DNA of 64,000 nt from Rehmannia glutinosa (Eukaryota; Streptophyta; Magnoliopsida; Lamiales; Orobanchaceae). This document shows positions 20,300 through 32,296 of the stretch, piece by piece (position 1 is the stretch's first letter; each line of letters opens with the position of its first letter). Under the pieces are notes generated by a model. The model was not told the DNA's origin and did no database searches. It saw only the letters and a program-made list of their open reading frames with translations. The DNA lies in contig JABTTQ020000663.1 of assembly GCA_016081115.2 (NCBI GenBank), positions 62,001 to 126,000 on the forward strand, in the 5' to 3' direction. The translations under genes were made by a program, and so were the position numbers.

Positions 20300-23200
20300 A
20301 CCATTATCCTATTTTTCTCATGTTCTCCATGATTAAATTAATTATTTATATAATAGAAATGAAGATAAAATAGACTAATCAATTGTAATTGAAAACGATC
20401 AATAAATTGATTCAGTTTGAAAGAATAGTCATATTTATATATCAAATAAACAACAAAACCACATCATAGTGAATTAGAATCATTGAGTGCCTAACAATAT
20501 TTATGTTTTATTCTATTATCATTAAGATCATGCCGCGACATCATAAATTTATTATTTCCAAATGATTTTTTTATTATTGAGTCTTTTTGATGTGACTAAT
20601 TGTTATTCTAATTAATTTTTGTATAAAAAATTAGTTATGTAATATGGTAATGATAAATTTAATAACAGTAAAAATTATTAATTAATAATTGAAATAAATA
20701 ATATCAACAGCCTCAATTACGTCATTTATGTTGTTTTCTTTCAAAATATCAATTTACATTCTAAAAATTCATCCAATGGAGAATATATATCCAAAGTATA
20801 ATCCATCATTCAGAGCTTTACAACAAAAGTATAGAATATAGAATATAATAGTCCAGAAGTGTATCAAATAATCGTAAAATATAGGTTAAGCTATATCATT
20901 TTTATAAGAATGACATAACGTAAAAACCTCCTCACTTTTTAGTTGTTGTGTTCTATGCTTGTGACATTTTCAAGCAAAATATAGGTCTCAATTTATTATT
21001 TTATTTTTGTAAAATCAGAAAAAACATCACATATTGTCTTAAGCATAAAAAAATTCATTTTATTCATTTTATCTTTGTCGGTGAGCATATTTCAATATAG
21101 CATGAAATTTACGACACAGTTCACAAAAGTATAATGCATGTATTTGAATGCTTAAAATGTATTAAATATCTTCATAAATTTAAATCTTCGACCTAATATT
21201 AAATCAGCTTTACCAGATGATGAATTTGATGTTGAAAAATGTAAATATATACATTTGAGCATTTGATTAAAATAATAATTATTATCCATGTATAGAATTT
21301 TATATATGAATAATTAGAATTTTACTTTTGAATCTAAAGAAGGAAATAATATAACTTTTCAAATCGTACTCAAATTATTGTTATTTTTGGTCTCTTGATA
21401 TTCCATCACAAATTTTTTTATTTATTAATTGTATGTAGGTATATTGTTTTTCATAGATAGAATTTTATTAAACACAATAAAATGTAATATGAAAAAAAAT
21501 AAGAAAAAAAGGTTAAAAGTAAAGAGGATTAAAAAATGGTATTTCCGACATAGTAAAATTTAGAAGAAAAACTTGAAAAATGCTACTTAGATCTTTGTTA
21601 ATTTAATATTTATGATAAAATCTAGTTGCACTTGAAAAATATGCATTTTAAAAATTAAATTGTTCAAGAGAGGGATATGTTTTAAAATGCATAACTATGA
21701 AAATAACGTCTGATCAAAATTTAAATTATTACTTAATAATACATATAGATGTACACTACAAAATATTATATCAAAATTATATCTTCAAAGAGACTAAGAT
21801 TTAAAGGTGACTAAATCAATTACTTTTGTTAATGAGATTAATATTTAAATTATAGTGAAAAATTTATTTTCAAAATCATGTCTATTTTTTTAAATAAGAA
21901 GGAATATATTACTTTGCTCCATAAATAAATTTTTTGATTAAAATTTTCACTCAAATGTTATGTTGTGGTCGCTAAAATTCAAATATCAAGTAAGTTTTAT
22001 ACTCGTTGTGGATAACTTAATACAATATTTTTTAAGTAAAAGATTAACATATCAACATGTAGGTTATAAAATATGTACTTAAGATATAAATGTCAGATTT
22101 TGATTTTTATTTCCATATTATATATATTTTTTTTTGTTAAGTTAGATTATTTCACTATCTAAATAATATAATACATATCTTTTTATCTAAACTTATATTT
22201 ATTAAGGGTGTATGTATATTTTAAGCAAAGCTCAGTATTGTCATAAATGTTAAAATGTACATATGTAAGTGATTTTTCTTCAATATTTCTTCTACCATTC
22301 TTACAATAGTATATATATACACCATTTTTAACCGTATTTTATTTAAATCTATTTTAATTTATTATATTACTTTTATTTTTTTAAATCAAAGTCTATTTAT
22401 TGATGCAATTTTTTTTTCAACCAGTACATCTCTATATAAGTAATAAATGAAAAAAACCATAAAATAGAAAAGACTAAATAGGAATAATAATTTCAATCCA
22501 AATTAAAATTCCTGATATGTAAAATAGAATAAGATTATTAAAAGCCATATTGACTTCTTATTTATAATTTAAAAATAAACTATTTTGCTACAGTAAAATA
22601 ACTTTTTTTTATCCAAACTTGTTAGACATTTCATCCTATTAATTAAAAATTTACTATGCCAAGAAACAATAATTAAAATTAAAAAATAACTTTTTATGCT
22701 CTCTATACTTCCATATTAAAACATGATTTATAATTACATTTCGTTAAGTTTGAGAACAAATATTTATCCTTTTAAATATCTTTTATAGTTAATTTCATAT
22801 TTTATTATCATATTTACTAGGCTTATTTAACTAAAAGAAAATACAATGATATATTATTAAAATTGATAAATAAATCTAAATTATAGGATTTGAAATGTCA
22901 AATGGTGCATCCATAAAAAATAAATAAGTGCATAAATAAATGTTAAAGAGAAATATTTCTCTTATATTGTCTTCTTGAAACCAAATTTTCAATTTAGCCT
23001 CAAAATTCTTAGTATTAACTGTTTTATATTGTTATTGTAATTTTTGTTGTAAAATTATTATTATTATTTTTATTTAATTTTACAATAGAAATATATATGT
23101 CAACCCTTAAAAAAAGTAAACAATTATAAATATAAATTGTGGATAATCAAAATTATACAAATATTACTCATCTCATCCACTTCACTTTGAGATTTAAAAT

Positions 23201-23755
23201 CTCATTTCATTAAATTCAAACACATAACTCTTAGCCAAGTTTATTTCATTTTTAAATTTTAGAGTATATACTTATAATATATTTGTTTTGCAAATTTAAC
23301 TTCACGTTGTCACAATGATCGAGTTTTTTTTATCAAAAGAATACAAGAATAAAATAAACTGATAATTAAATCTAAATCATGTTAAACAGTATATCCATTA
23401 TTATGGGAAAAAACATCGCAAAGATTAATGAATAGACCTTAGAAATAAAATAATATTTATTCAAAATTTTAGTAAAAAATTATATTTAACTTATCCTAAA
23501 AATTAATTATTTTTTTTATGGGAAAATCATAAAATTCCTTGAAATTTTCAATGGTCGCAAATTCTCATCTTCCCATACCTAAAAAATATCTCATTTACTC
23601 CAACCGAAAATAATATAATCTCACAATTTATGGTGTGTGATAGATGATAAATTTATCATTGTATGGATATTTTTCTCTTCATTTTGCTGTAAATTCATAC
23701 TCTTTTTTTCTTTTTTGAAATATTTGATTATATAGAAAATTAAATAAAGATATTA
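20300..23755. other. AT-rich non-coding sequence, probably Helitron interior
   Basis: No coding frame worth reporting occurs on either strand, and base composition is strongly A+T. It lies left of a Helitron-like 5' end at 24110 (minus strand), so it may be the body of that element. No internal gene can be recognised. Confidence 0.5.
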
Positions 23756-24110
23756 TAAATGTACATTTTGCATAACACTCAACTTTAAATGACTAAAACT
23801 CTCTTATATGAAGTCTTTTATATATGCTTATGACATATGGTTGGAAAGCTCTCGATATCTGGTATAATATAAAATAAATATTATCTAAAAATTCAAAATA
23901 TTCTAAGAATTAAAATTGAAATAAATTATATAAGAAAGGTTTGGAATATAAAGAGACACTTGTCAATTTTATTAAACAAATAAAATCAAAATCAATATGA
24001 AAAACTACTTAATTACCCTTAGAAGCTATCTTTACCAAAAGGACATTTTTGGCAAATCAAAATTTTCAAGAAACCTTAAAACCTATTCACACTTTTATAA
24101 TAAGTATAGA
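23756..24110 (-). mobile_element. Helitron-like 5' region and terminus
   Basis: On the minus strand the segment starts A|TCTATACTTATTATAAAAG, a typical plant Helitron 5' end, at 24110. The 350 bp behind it are clearly similar to 26695-27037 and partly to 25600-25684, so these form one repeat family. Shared words include a GTGTGAATAGG block and a conserved GAAGTCTT segment further in. Confidence 0.6.
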
Positions 24111-24259
24111 TAGATAATGAAACCAAAGATAGACTTAAAAAGAGAAAAATATGTTATCAGTTTTTATATTGAGTCACACGTCAATAATTAAATATAATTC
24201 TAATTAACTTTTACATTTGAAAATTACTTGGCAAAAACTTATGTTTTTTTAAAGAATCA

Positions 24260-24640
24260 CTAACTCCAAGTGGTATTGTTCACCCTTAGTAAGGGTGTTA
24301 ACCAGGGTTCGAACCATGTATCTTCAATTTCTTTGAAATTTATCCCCCCACACCCACCATTACTCTCAACTTATTAAAAAAACTAATCTCCAAAAGAAGC
24401 ACTAACTCAATTTCGTTTAGAAATATATATTATACTATTTGAGATATATGATGGTACTTGCAAATGAATTTGACTATTTACGTTTGTTATAAAATTAATA
24501 TATAGTTGTTACTTGGAGACATTTCATCACTTCTCTCTCTTGCATAATATTTCTCATGGGATTCTCCCCCGGACTTTTGTCTGAATCGATGTTGGACGTT
24601 ATCCATCAATAATCTAATGAAATCTTTTTCCTTTCAAAAA
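24260..24640 (+). repeat. SINE-like sequence
   Basis: CCAAGTGGTATTGTTCACCC and, 20 bases later, CCAGGGTTCGAACC resemble the box A and box B region of a tRNA-derived SINE. A further segment at 24540-24630 (around CCCCGGACTTTTGTCTGAATC) resembles the tail region of the same kind of element. Whether the two belong to one copy is unclear. It is not a tRNA gene. Confidence 0.45.
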
Positions 24641-26690
24641 AGTTATAAATTTTTTGATTCATATAGTTATACAAATTATAATTAGTCTTAACGTTCTAAA
24701 ATTCTATATTAGTTTTATTGTTGAAGAGACCGTAAAATATAAAATTGATCCAATCATCTTTTACATTTATCGTAAAATATAATCAACCATTCATTTTCAT
24801 AATTTAATGGCTTTAGTACTTTAATTTAATCTTTTAATTTTTTATTGAACTTTTGATCATATAAGAAAACGTGATTGTCAAAAATAAGATTTCAAGTTGT
24901 AAATAATCCATTAACTATTCTCTTGCCCTTCTTGGGCCCAGAAAATTCTTGTAACTTGACACCAAACTTGGTCATTTCACTCGAGTTTATTATTATATAT
25001 AGTTTAACACAATAAATTTGATATATAAATAGTACTATGAATACAGTATTGGTACATACATTAATATGTAATTTAAGAAATATCAAAGTTTGAGACATGT
25101 ATCGAATTGTTTCATATTAAATTATTTCTTTTATTGTTTTTATTAAATTACATATATACTCATTTAGACACTTTTCGTTCTGATTCTCGTCTCATTTTTC
25201 TCTTATACTTCATTTTGTATTTAAGATATTTTAGATCTGGATTTTTTTAATAATTATTGTTTTGTGGTTGAATCTTCATAAATTTTTAAAAGTGTGATTT
25301 TTAAGTGAATAATTGTTTTTTATCATATTATATATTGTATATATATGTGTGTGTGTTTTAATTTTTCTTCATCAATTTCTAACTATGACACATACCATTT
25401 TTAACTCTTAACTTTTAATCTTTCAACTTATTATATGTTCATTTAGTTAAACTCAAAACTATATATATTCATATATAACATAAATTTAGAATTTTGAAAA
25501 ATATCCCACCTTATAAGTAGGAAATAAAATATTTTTAATAGAATAGAAGTGATTAAGTTTATAATAAAACTTGAAAAAGAGAATTTTAATTTTGACATTG
25601 CCTATGTCAAAAGGGATATTTTTTGTCGAATCAAAGGTATCAAAAAATCATCTGGTCTATGCATACTTTCAATACAAATATAGATCGATTAGATATTGAA
25701 AAAATATACAAGTATAGTATATATATTTAGTATAGCTATAGATACCCATGGAAAAAAATATTTAAATATATTTGCTTGGTTCACGAATTTTACCATAAGT
25801 ATCATATTGATATTAAGTTTTTATGAGTTTTAGGGTGTAACTTTAATCGACAATCGAGGATTCTTGAGAAGTCAAATTAATATGTGTTAAATATCTTCTA
25901 AATATTTTTGAGGACATGTATGCTAATTTTAACTCTAACATACTTAGATTTTCTTTTAATTGTTTATTTATATATGCATGTTTTTTTTATATTAAATCAT
26001 ACATTTTCTATTGATAATATACATTGAAATCATAATATATTCTAATGAAGAACAATAATTTTGAAACTAAAGTTTATGATGTGAGATAAATTATTATTTT
26101 GTGAAAAATCGTATTTTATCCTTATTTAGAGCTTAAAAGAACATTTATTTTGCTTCAAAAACTTTGTTCTGTTTTTCTTCCTTTCCTTTGTTAATTCTTT
26201 TTCTACTTTTGTCCTATGCTTTAGGCCATGCAAAACAAAACACATAGAAAACAACTAAAATAAGACAAAGACAACTCTTTCTTATACCTCTACATAAAAC
26301 CTAAAATTTTATCTCATTAGGTTAGAAAATATTGCTATCATCCAGGTTTAGTTTTCTTTTTTTTATTTGAGCTGGAGATTTTTATAATATTTTTAATATA
26401 TTTTCTTTATACTTACAGGATATTTATTTGGCTGCTAAAAAGTTGTTTAGTCTTTCTTAATCTTTTTCTTTGTCATTTTTGTACTTTCCTCCTATTTTCT
26501 AGGCTATAAAAATAGAAACACAAAGGAATACAATTAAAACTAAATAAAGAATGCTCGTATTTTATACGCTCTTTGTTATAAATATATTTTTTTTCTTTTT
26601 GTTTCAAACGTGATTTCATATTTCTTTTTCATCTAGAATTATTATAAATATATTTAATTTTAATTTTTTGAAAATGCAAAAGAAATATTA
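24641..26690. other. AT-rich non-coding sequence with Helitron-like remnants
   Basis: No gene is supported. A Helitron-like 5' end (minus strand TCTATATTTGTATTGAAAG) lies at 25684, with the preceding 90 bp similar to the 24020-24110 segment. A minus-strand frame at 24892-25098 ends KFGVKLQEFSGPKKGKR; it may be a captured gene scrap, but I do not recognise it. Two diverged T-rich blocks at 26165-26270 and 26440-26550 resemble each other. Confidence 0.45.
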
Positions 26691-26694
26691 GAAA

Positions 26695-27037
26695 TATACA
26701 ACTTTGCATAATACTCGAATTTAAACTGCTAAAAAAATTCTCTCATACGAAGTCTTCTATATATTCATATAACATATGACTGGAAAGCATTCAGAATGTA
26801 GTTTAATATAAAACTGATATTATTTAAAATTTCAAAATATTTTAAAAGTTGCAATTGAAAAATAACATACGAAAAAATTGGGATATAAAAGGTTACTCAT
26901 TTGTCTTGTAACCAAACAAAAGCTAAAAATAAATAGTAAATTATCTAATTGCCCCTAAAATTAACTATGTTAAGGGATATTTTTGTCCAATCAAAAGTTT
27001 CAAGAAACCATCCCACCTATTCACACTTTTAGTTGTA
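26695..27037 (-). repeat. Second copy of the Helitron-like 5' region
   Basis: It aligns by eye along its length with 23760-24110, including the CCTATTCACACTTTTA block at its right end. The terminal TC itself is not preserved. It ends just before an (AAAT)n run (27043-27069) at the edge of the next Helitron. Confidence 0.55.
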
Positions 27038-27069
27038 TAAAAATAAAATAAAATAAATAAATAAATAAA

Positions 27070-28174
27070 CTAGAACAACACCCGTGTGTTACACGGGATT
27101 TGTCCAAAATTAAATTTTAGTGTCGCAAATTATTTGTAATAATTATAAGAGATCCAAAATATTAATTAAAAATATTAAAAAATAAATTCAAAAATTAGAA
27201 GAGTATCATACAAATAGTTCATTTCAGATTTTGAAAAACTTCTTTGTAAACTATACTATTTGTTCTATTTCCAAGTATGCCGTCTTTGTCACAACAAAGA
27301 ATTTTCAAACCTCTTATGCTCTTAACTCTCGATATGGCTATATAAACTTGACCATGAGATTTTGATAAAATTCTTTATATTTGGGATTATAATTTATCTT
27401 TTAGAATTGAGGTTGTGAGAAATTCTTTTATTTTGGTATTTATATTTTATGTTTTTGTTTTGTGATTTGAATCCCGTAGTAGTAAAAAATCAGAAACTAA
27501 AAGGTGCATATAAATCAAATATAATTTTGAAATATAATATTTTTAAATGTATGTCAAACCCCAATTCCTATTAATTGTTAGATTCCTTGATGTGTTTCTC
27601 GAATTGGTTGAGAAAATTAAATATAATTTGATAGGATCCTGTAATATAATCACTATCCGACCTCAATCGATAATTGAATAAATTGGTTTATTTTAATTTT
27701 AGTTGTTGGGATGGGCTCATTTATATATATGATGAGCTTATTTAATTTAATTATAATTTAGATTGAATTATTTACTTAATTGTGAATATAATTGGTTAGT
27801 GGGTCAAACCTAGATTTAATAAGAGTAATTTGGAATATACGTTGGAGTTAGCATAAATCGGAAATTAAAAGGTGCATATAAACCAAATATATTTTTGAAA
27901 GATAATAGTTTAAACGATCGCGTAGATAAATCATTGATATTTAAATTACTTCTTATCTGTTAAAGTTGTTATTATCTTTTAAATTTATAATATTTTAAAT
28001 TAAAAAATTCAAAAATATATTATCAATTCACCTTTAATTTATAGATTACAATGCCACATGGATAACTATAAAGTAAACATGTGGAATTGGGAGAATGAGG
28101 AGTTGACACATGTCAAAATTAATGAGGTGATGACACGTGTCAACTTTTTTTTCTCTTTTAGTATATAGGGATGA
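27070..28174 (-). mobile_element. Helitron with both ends
   Basis: On the minus strand the 5' end is A|TCATCCCTATATACTAAAAG (28174). The 3' end is a perfect hairpin CCCGTGT-AAC-ACACGGG (plus 27081-27097) followed seven bases later by CTAG|T (27070). Insertion between A and T without target duplication fits rolling-circle Helitrons. Inside is the last part of a Helitron helicase gene, so this 1.1-kb copy is a deletion derivative of an autonomous element. Confidence 0.82.
27219..27374 (-). pseudogene. Helitron helicase C-terminal fragment
   Basis: The minus-strand frame reads SHGQVYIAISRVKSIRGLKI, then LCCDKDG, then NSIVYKEVFQNLK and a stop at 27219-27221. This is the C-terminal end of the Pif1-like helicase of plant Helitrons (SHGQxYVAxSRV and VxYKEVF motifs), which would unwind DNA during rolling-circle transposition. 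The Walker motifs and the Rep nuclease domain are absent. It ends close to the Helitron 3' end, as in intact elements. It is too short for a standard ORF call. Confidence 0.85.
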
Positions 28175-28452
28175 TATATATATATAAACTTTACTGATTG
28201 AATGTCTGATTGGATTTTAATAGTTATATAAGGAAATATGAAATTTAATTATTAAGTTGATGATAAATTGATAATAAATTGATACAGTAAATCAATTTAT
28301 AATTGGAAGAATAAGGTGGTGGCGTGGTTTGCCACGTGGCTAAATATGAAGGTGACACATGGATTTGGAAGAATAAGGTGTTGACATGTGTACCAAATTG
28401 CTCAGGTGAAGACATGTGGCAGCTTGTTTTTTCTTTTAGTATATAGGGTTGA
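28175..28452 (-). mobile_element. Second Helitron 5' terminus
   Basis: A|TCAACCCTATATACTAAAAG on the minus strand at 28452 repeats, with one change, the end at 28174. Both are followed by sequence with ACACGTGTC/ACATGTC words. No separate 3' end lies between the two, so this may be a duplicated end, or the outer element of a nested pair. Confidence 0.55.
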
Positions 28453-28494
28453 TATAAATATAAATATAAATATAAATATAAATATAAATAAAAA
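28453..28494. repeat. (ATAAAT)n microsatellite
   Basis: A short run of TATAAA-type hexamers directly abuts the Helitron end at 28452. Confidence 0.85.
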
Positions 28495-28537
28495 AATATA
28501 GGTAGATATAGATTATCTTTACATTTAGACCATCAAA

Positions 28538-28900
28538 TAGGAATGTCAATGGATCCGTGAAAGATCCGAACTCGCTCCAGACTTGCACCAGTGGAGTAGG
28601 TTTTCTAGTCCAATGGGTATGAGGTATTCCATTTTTAGAAGTGACTTAGATCCAATTAGTTTATATTATTATCATCCTAAAGTTTATTATTAATATTTTT
28701 AATGGTTTTATTTTATGAAAAATATTTTCTTAATAGTATTTTTATTAAAATATACCTTTTATTATATTTAAATTATTAAATTGGTCTAATGGATCTATAT
28801 TGGAGTGCAATTTGGCGGGTCCAGTTTATTTCTTCTGGACCTTCGGGGCAGTCTCAAGTTTAGGCGAATCCGACCTAGATCCGACCTACTGACATCCCTA
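28538..28900. mobile_element. hAT-like MITE
   Basis: A 363-bp non-coding element with inverted ends TAGGAATGTCAATGGATCCG and, at the other end, CGGATC...TGACATCCCTA. It is rich in GGATC/GGTCC words near both ends and AT-rich in the middle. The flanks (CATCAAA, ATTAAAC) give only a weak target duplication. Confidence 0.65.
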
Positions 28901-29578
28901 ATTAAACATAAAAATAAAACAGTGCAAATAATTAATAATAAAACACTGCAAATGGATATTAAGAACACATTTATTAGATAATAAATCAGTTAATATTTTA
29001 TTTACGTTGTGTCCGAATAAGTAACTTATAAAAGCTGACAAACTTGAAGTTTCAACAAATATATGGTCAAATCAGTTGATAAATTTAAATGAAAATATGT
29101 CTTTTACATTGTAGCTTCATCATTTGAACAATTGTTTTTAGTACATGGGAGATAGTAGAAGATAGAACACACGCATTCATATGGGATCAAATCCGGCCAG
29201 TTTAATCACCCCTATAATACAAGCTTCTACAACTGAAGCACAATATCAATCCCTTGAACCGTTTCTTTCTTGGTTATGTTTAGCCATTCTTTTATATTAA
29301 ATTAACAAATATATCATTCGGTAATTTTATATATTGAATAAAGTGTTGGCAAAATTAATTAATCTTTTATTAAAATATACATCATAAAAATAGAAATTAG
29401 AAACAACTTTTAAAGGGATTAATTTGACGTATTTTTGTTATAATTTTCCCTCTGATAGTATATTATATCAAAAGAATACATAGATAAAATATCCAAATTC
29501 ATATCCCAGAGTGCAAAACCCAAGAAAATTGTAGATTTTTCAAGAAAAACCTTATGAAGAACGCAAATCATCATCCTC
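28901..29578. other. Non-coding, mostly AT-rich
   Basis: No gene is supported. A short segment near 29144-29215 (around ATGGGATCAAATCCGGCC) resembles one at 44935-45000 and may be a SINE-like scrap with a box B-type word on the minus strand. Confidence 0.4.
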
Positions 29579-29782
29579 ATGGCAAATCAGTACCTTAGAG
29601 AGGAATACTGCTACAAGATATTCGGTAAATTGGGGAAGGAGTTGGCTCTATTGTCAGGGCGGCTCCCGACTTTCGGGGTCATGGCGGAAAGAAAACGGGA
29701 CCCGATAAAAGAAAGAACAAATACAAGCAAATATTTTATATACGTAGACTTTGGATATAATTTAATAAGAACTTTAATATAA
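29579..29782 (+). other. Short unrecognised reading frame
   Basis: A 67-codon frame from an ATG (MANQYLREEYCYKIFGKLGK) whose first half has a more gene-like composition than its surroundings. The second half becomes AT-rich and the frame soon closes. It lies just before the kinase-like fragment, so both could be remains of one captured or decayed gene. I do not recognise it. Confidence 0.25.
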
Positions 29783-29884
29783 TCATATTTTATATCTTCT
29801 GGGGCACCTATAAAAATAATTTAATACATTATATGCACATATATAGATATATGCTTTAAATTGAATCCCTCAAAATCGGAGGTT

Positions 29885-30125
29885 CTAAGTTATCGCCCTC
29901 GATGACTATCCTTATAGTCGAGCTTGCCACCGTCCCAAAGCCATAAGCATTTCGATGAAGCATATGGTGGCTATCAAAATGATAGATCTTGAGAAGTCTA
30001 CGATAGCAAATCTTGATGACTACCTGTGCCAATTAGAGATTATGTGCCACCCTAATATCCATAACAAATTTTTGGGGCACCAAAATAATGTATATAGCTT
30101 TAAGTGTGAAACAATAAAAATATAA
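29885..30125 (+). pseudogene. Protein-kinase N-lobe fragment (STE20/GCK-like)
   Basis: The frame reads AISISMKHMVAIKMIDLEK, then NLDDYLCQLEIM and CHPNIHNKF. This matches the spacing AIYxPxxxxVAIK...DLEK...NLDD...HPN of the N-lobe of plant STE20/GCK-type kinases, including the ATP-binding lysine of VAIK. The glycine-rich loop upstream is degenerate and a stop precedes it. The C-lobe with HRD and DFG is absent. It is a short non-functional scrap. The family assignment is by recall of motif spacing. Confidence 0.45.
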
Positions 30126-30491
30126 TGCAACATATTCTATTCTAATGAGGCTCATTATTGAATTTATTCTCCAAGATAGAGTGAGTGCAGAGGCAGAAAA
30201 CAAAAAACTTTAAAAATATCTTGACTAGTTACTTTAAAAATGTCATAGAAATGATATCTAAGACATTACTTGAATAATATTTGTAGAATATCCTAATTAG
30301 CAATATATTTTAATGGATGAGTCCAGTAGATGATTTGTATTTTGTACCCATTGGAATAAAGTAGCTCTAGCCATTAGTTAGGTTGAGTATAAATAAGTGA
30401 TCTTGTTTCTTTTGTTGTTATTTTATATTTTGAATTTATGGTAATATTATTATTGTCGATAATAAATATGAAAACCAAATTTATGTGGGTT

Positions 30492-31067
30492 TCAAAAGGT
30501 TTCAGCAAAGTCTTGTACGTGGGTTTCAACATTTACACTTTTGACTAACATATCGTCAACGTACACCTCCATATTCCTGCCAAATTGCTCCTTAAAAATT
30601 TCATCCATCAATATTTGATACGTTGCCACCACATTTTTCAAACCAAATGGTATAACCACATAACAAAAAGTTGGGAACGAAGTAATAAAACTTACTCGCT
30701 TTTGATCCTCCTCGGCCAGCTTGATTTGATGGTACCCATGTGAGAAATCCATCATGCCAAGGAGTTCGCACCCCGATGTAGAATCCACTAGTTGATCTAT
30801 CCTCAGCAATTGATAGAAATCCTTTGGAAAGGCTCGGTTTAGATTGCGGAAGTCTATACACATCCTCCAATTGTCTTTCGTCTTTAGTACCAACATCGCG
30901 TTTGACAACCACTCTGGAAACTGAATCTCCTTGATATGCCCGACCAGCTCTAGTATATTTTCCACCTCGGCCCGAATAATGGCATCTTTCTTAGGCCCAA
31001 AGCTCCTCTTCTTTTGCTTTATTGTCTTGTATGAGGGATTTACATAAGTGTGTGTTCTACTATACAT
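30492..31067 (-). pseudogene. Gypsy reverse transcriptase, truncated
   Basis: An open 191-codon frame covers the first two thirds of the polymerase domain: EIQFPEWLSNAMLVLKTKDN, WRMCIDFRNLNRAFPKD, LGMMDFSHGYHQIKL, RVSFITSFPTFCYVVIPFGL and EVYVDDMLVKS. The YVDD catalytic aspartates and the MDF aspartate are present. The frame stops at 30492, where element sequence ends; the thumb, RNase H and integrase are missing. The pretend start methionine is internal to a polyprotein. Confidence 0.9.
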
Positions 31068-31368
31068 GGATCAATTCCCACCAAGTCCATGGGCGACCAT
31101 GTAAACACATCTACATTCTTCCGAAGAAATTCAATCAACTTGTCCCGTAGTTCCTACGATGGGTTACTTCCCACTTTGGCTACTGTTTTCGGCTCTCATG
31201 GCACTAGCTCAATTGTTAACAATTCTTCGTCAGGTCGGACATGCTCGAGAGGTTCATCATTAAGCTTATTGTTATTTTATGTACCCTTCCCATCATCATA
31301 AGTATTTCCTCGCTCCGCCTTTTGGATATTCTATACATACAACTTTCTTGTGGTGTATTGATCTCCCT

Positions 31369-31680
31369 CTACTCTCCTACTTCAACTCCCATTTGAAACT
31401 TCATTTTGAAATGGTAGATTGACATTATTCTTTGCTTGAAAATGTTAAGCGAAGGTCGTCCCAGCATTGTGTTATATGAGGACGGAACATCCACCACAAG
31501 GAAACGAACCATCATTGTCTTTCTATTGGGCTCATTTACCAAGGAAACTGGCAAAGTTACCATACCCAAGGGATGGATAGTTCCCCGAGAAAACCCCACC
31601 AGAGACGTATCCACCGTTTCCAAACACATTTACAAGTCCATCTTCATGTCAAACTCCCGGTGTCCACAAACACTATATGT
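31369..31680 (-). pseudogene. Gypsy aspartic protease region (frameshifted)
   Basis: VFVDTGS with the catalytic D-T-G lies at about 31650-31672 (minus). It is followed in another frame (31369-31629) by MVRFLVVDVPSSYNTMLGRP and YHFKMKFQMGVEVGE. This is the conserved order for Tat-type protease. One frameshift separates the active-site triplet from the rest. Confidence 0.8.
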
Positions 31681-31689
31681 GCGTCATAA

Positions 31690-32296
31690 TTAGATATGGT
31701 AGCCGTGATTATTGTTCATCTCTATGGGGGGTAAAGACTCCCAATGATATCCTTAGGACTGAATTCAATGTTTGACCTTGTCACGACCTGTTCAATCCTG
31801 AGGCGCTCATGTACCCAATCAGGGACAACCGCCCTGACATAGCTTTCCGTGCTCTATGGGAGTCCCCCTTAGCTGGCCCTCCCATTATCATTTGGATGAC
31901 CCCACGCCACAGTGGCGGAGGTGGGAGGTTTTTTTTGTTTTCTCGCCCTCCCCTATGGTTCGCATTGAGTTTGATAATTTCCAGGTGCCCTCATATGACT
32001 GCTCTATTGTATGCCCATTTTCGTTTGGAAATCGACATAATTCCTTACCTTTTCCCTTCTTGGGGGCGTTTGTATATGTTCTAGGCCATCTCAACTCCGG
32101 GTGCCTTTCAATAGCTAGAAGTACCTCGATCTGAGAAGCTACCAAGGGAGTGTACTTGTCAAACTTAAGCCTCCCCTACTACCTCGGCCTTCGGTTTCAT
32201 CTGCAGTGACTTATCCTCCATTCGGTCTCTCCTCTTATCTCCTTCTTCTTTCTTCATCTTTCGAGCTTCTTCCAAGTTAATATATTTCTCAGCCAT
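31690..32296 (-). pseudogene. Gypsy gag C-terminus with decayed zinc knuckle
   Basis: From the solo-LTR junction the frame reads MAEKYINLEEARKMKKEEGD, the end of gag capsid. In 31888-32145 it has LCRFPNENGHTIEQSYE, a CxxHxxxGHxTxxC-type knuckle in which the second and last Cys/His ligands are substituted. The reading frame is broken between the parts. Confidence 0.75.

Noticed and set aside
24892..25098. Captured host gene fragment ending KFGVKLQEFSGPKKGKR
   Set aside because: Only about 25 codons look protein-like and I cannot name a family. Not enough for a feature.
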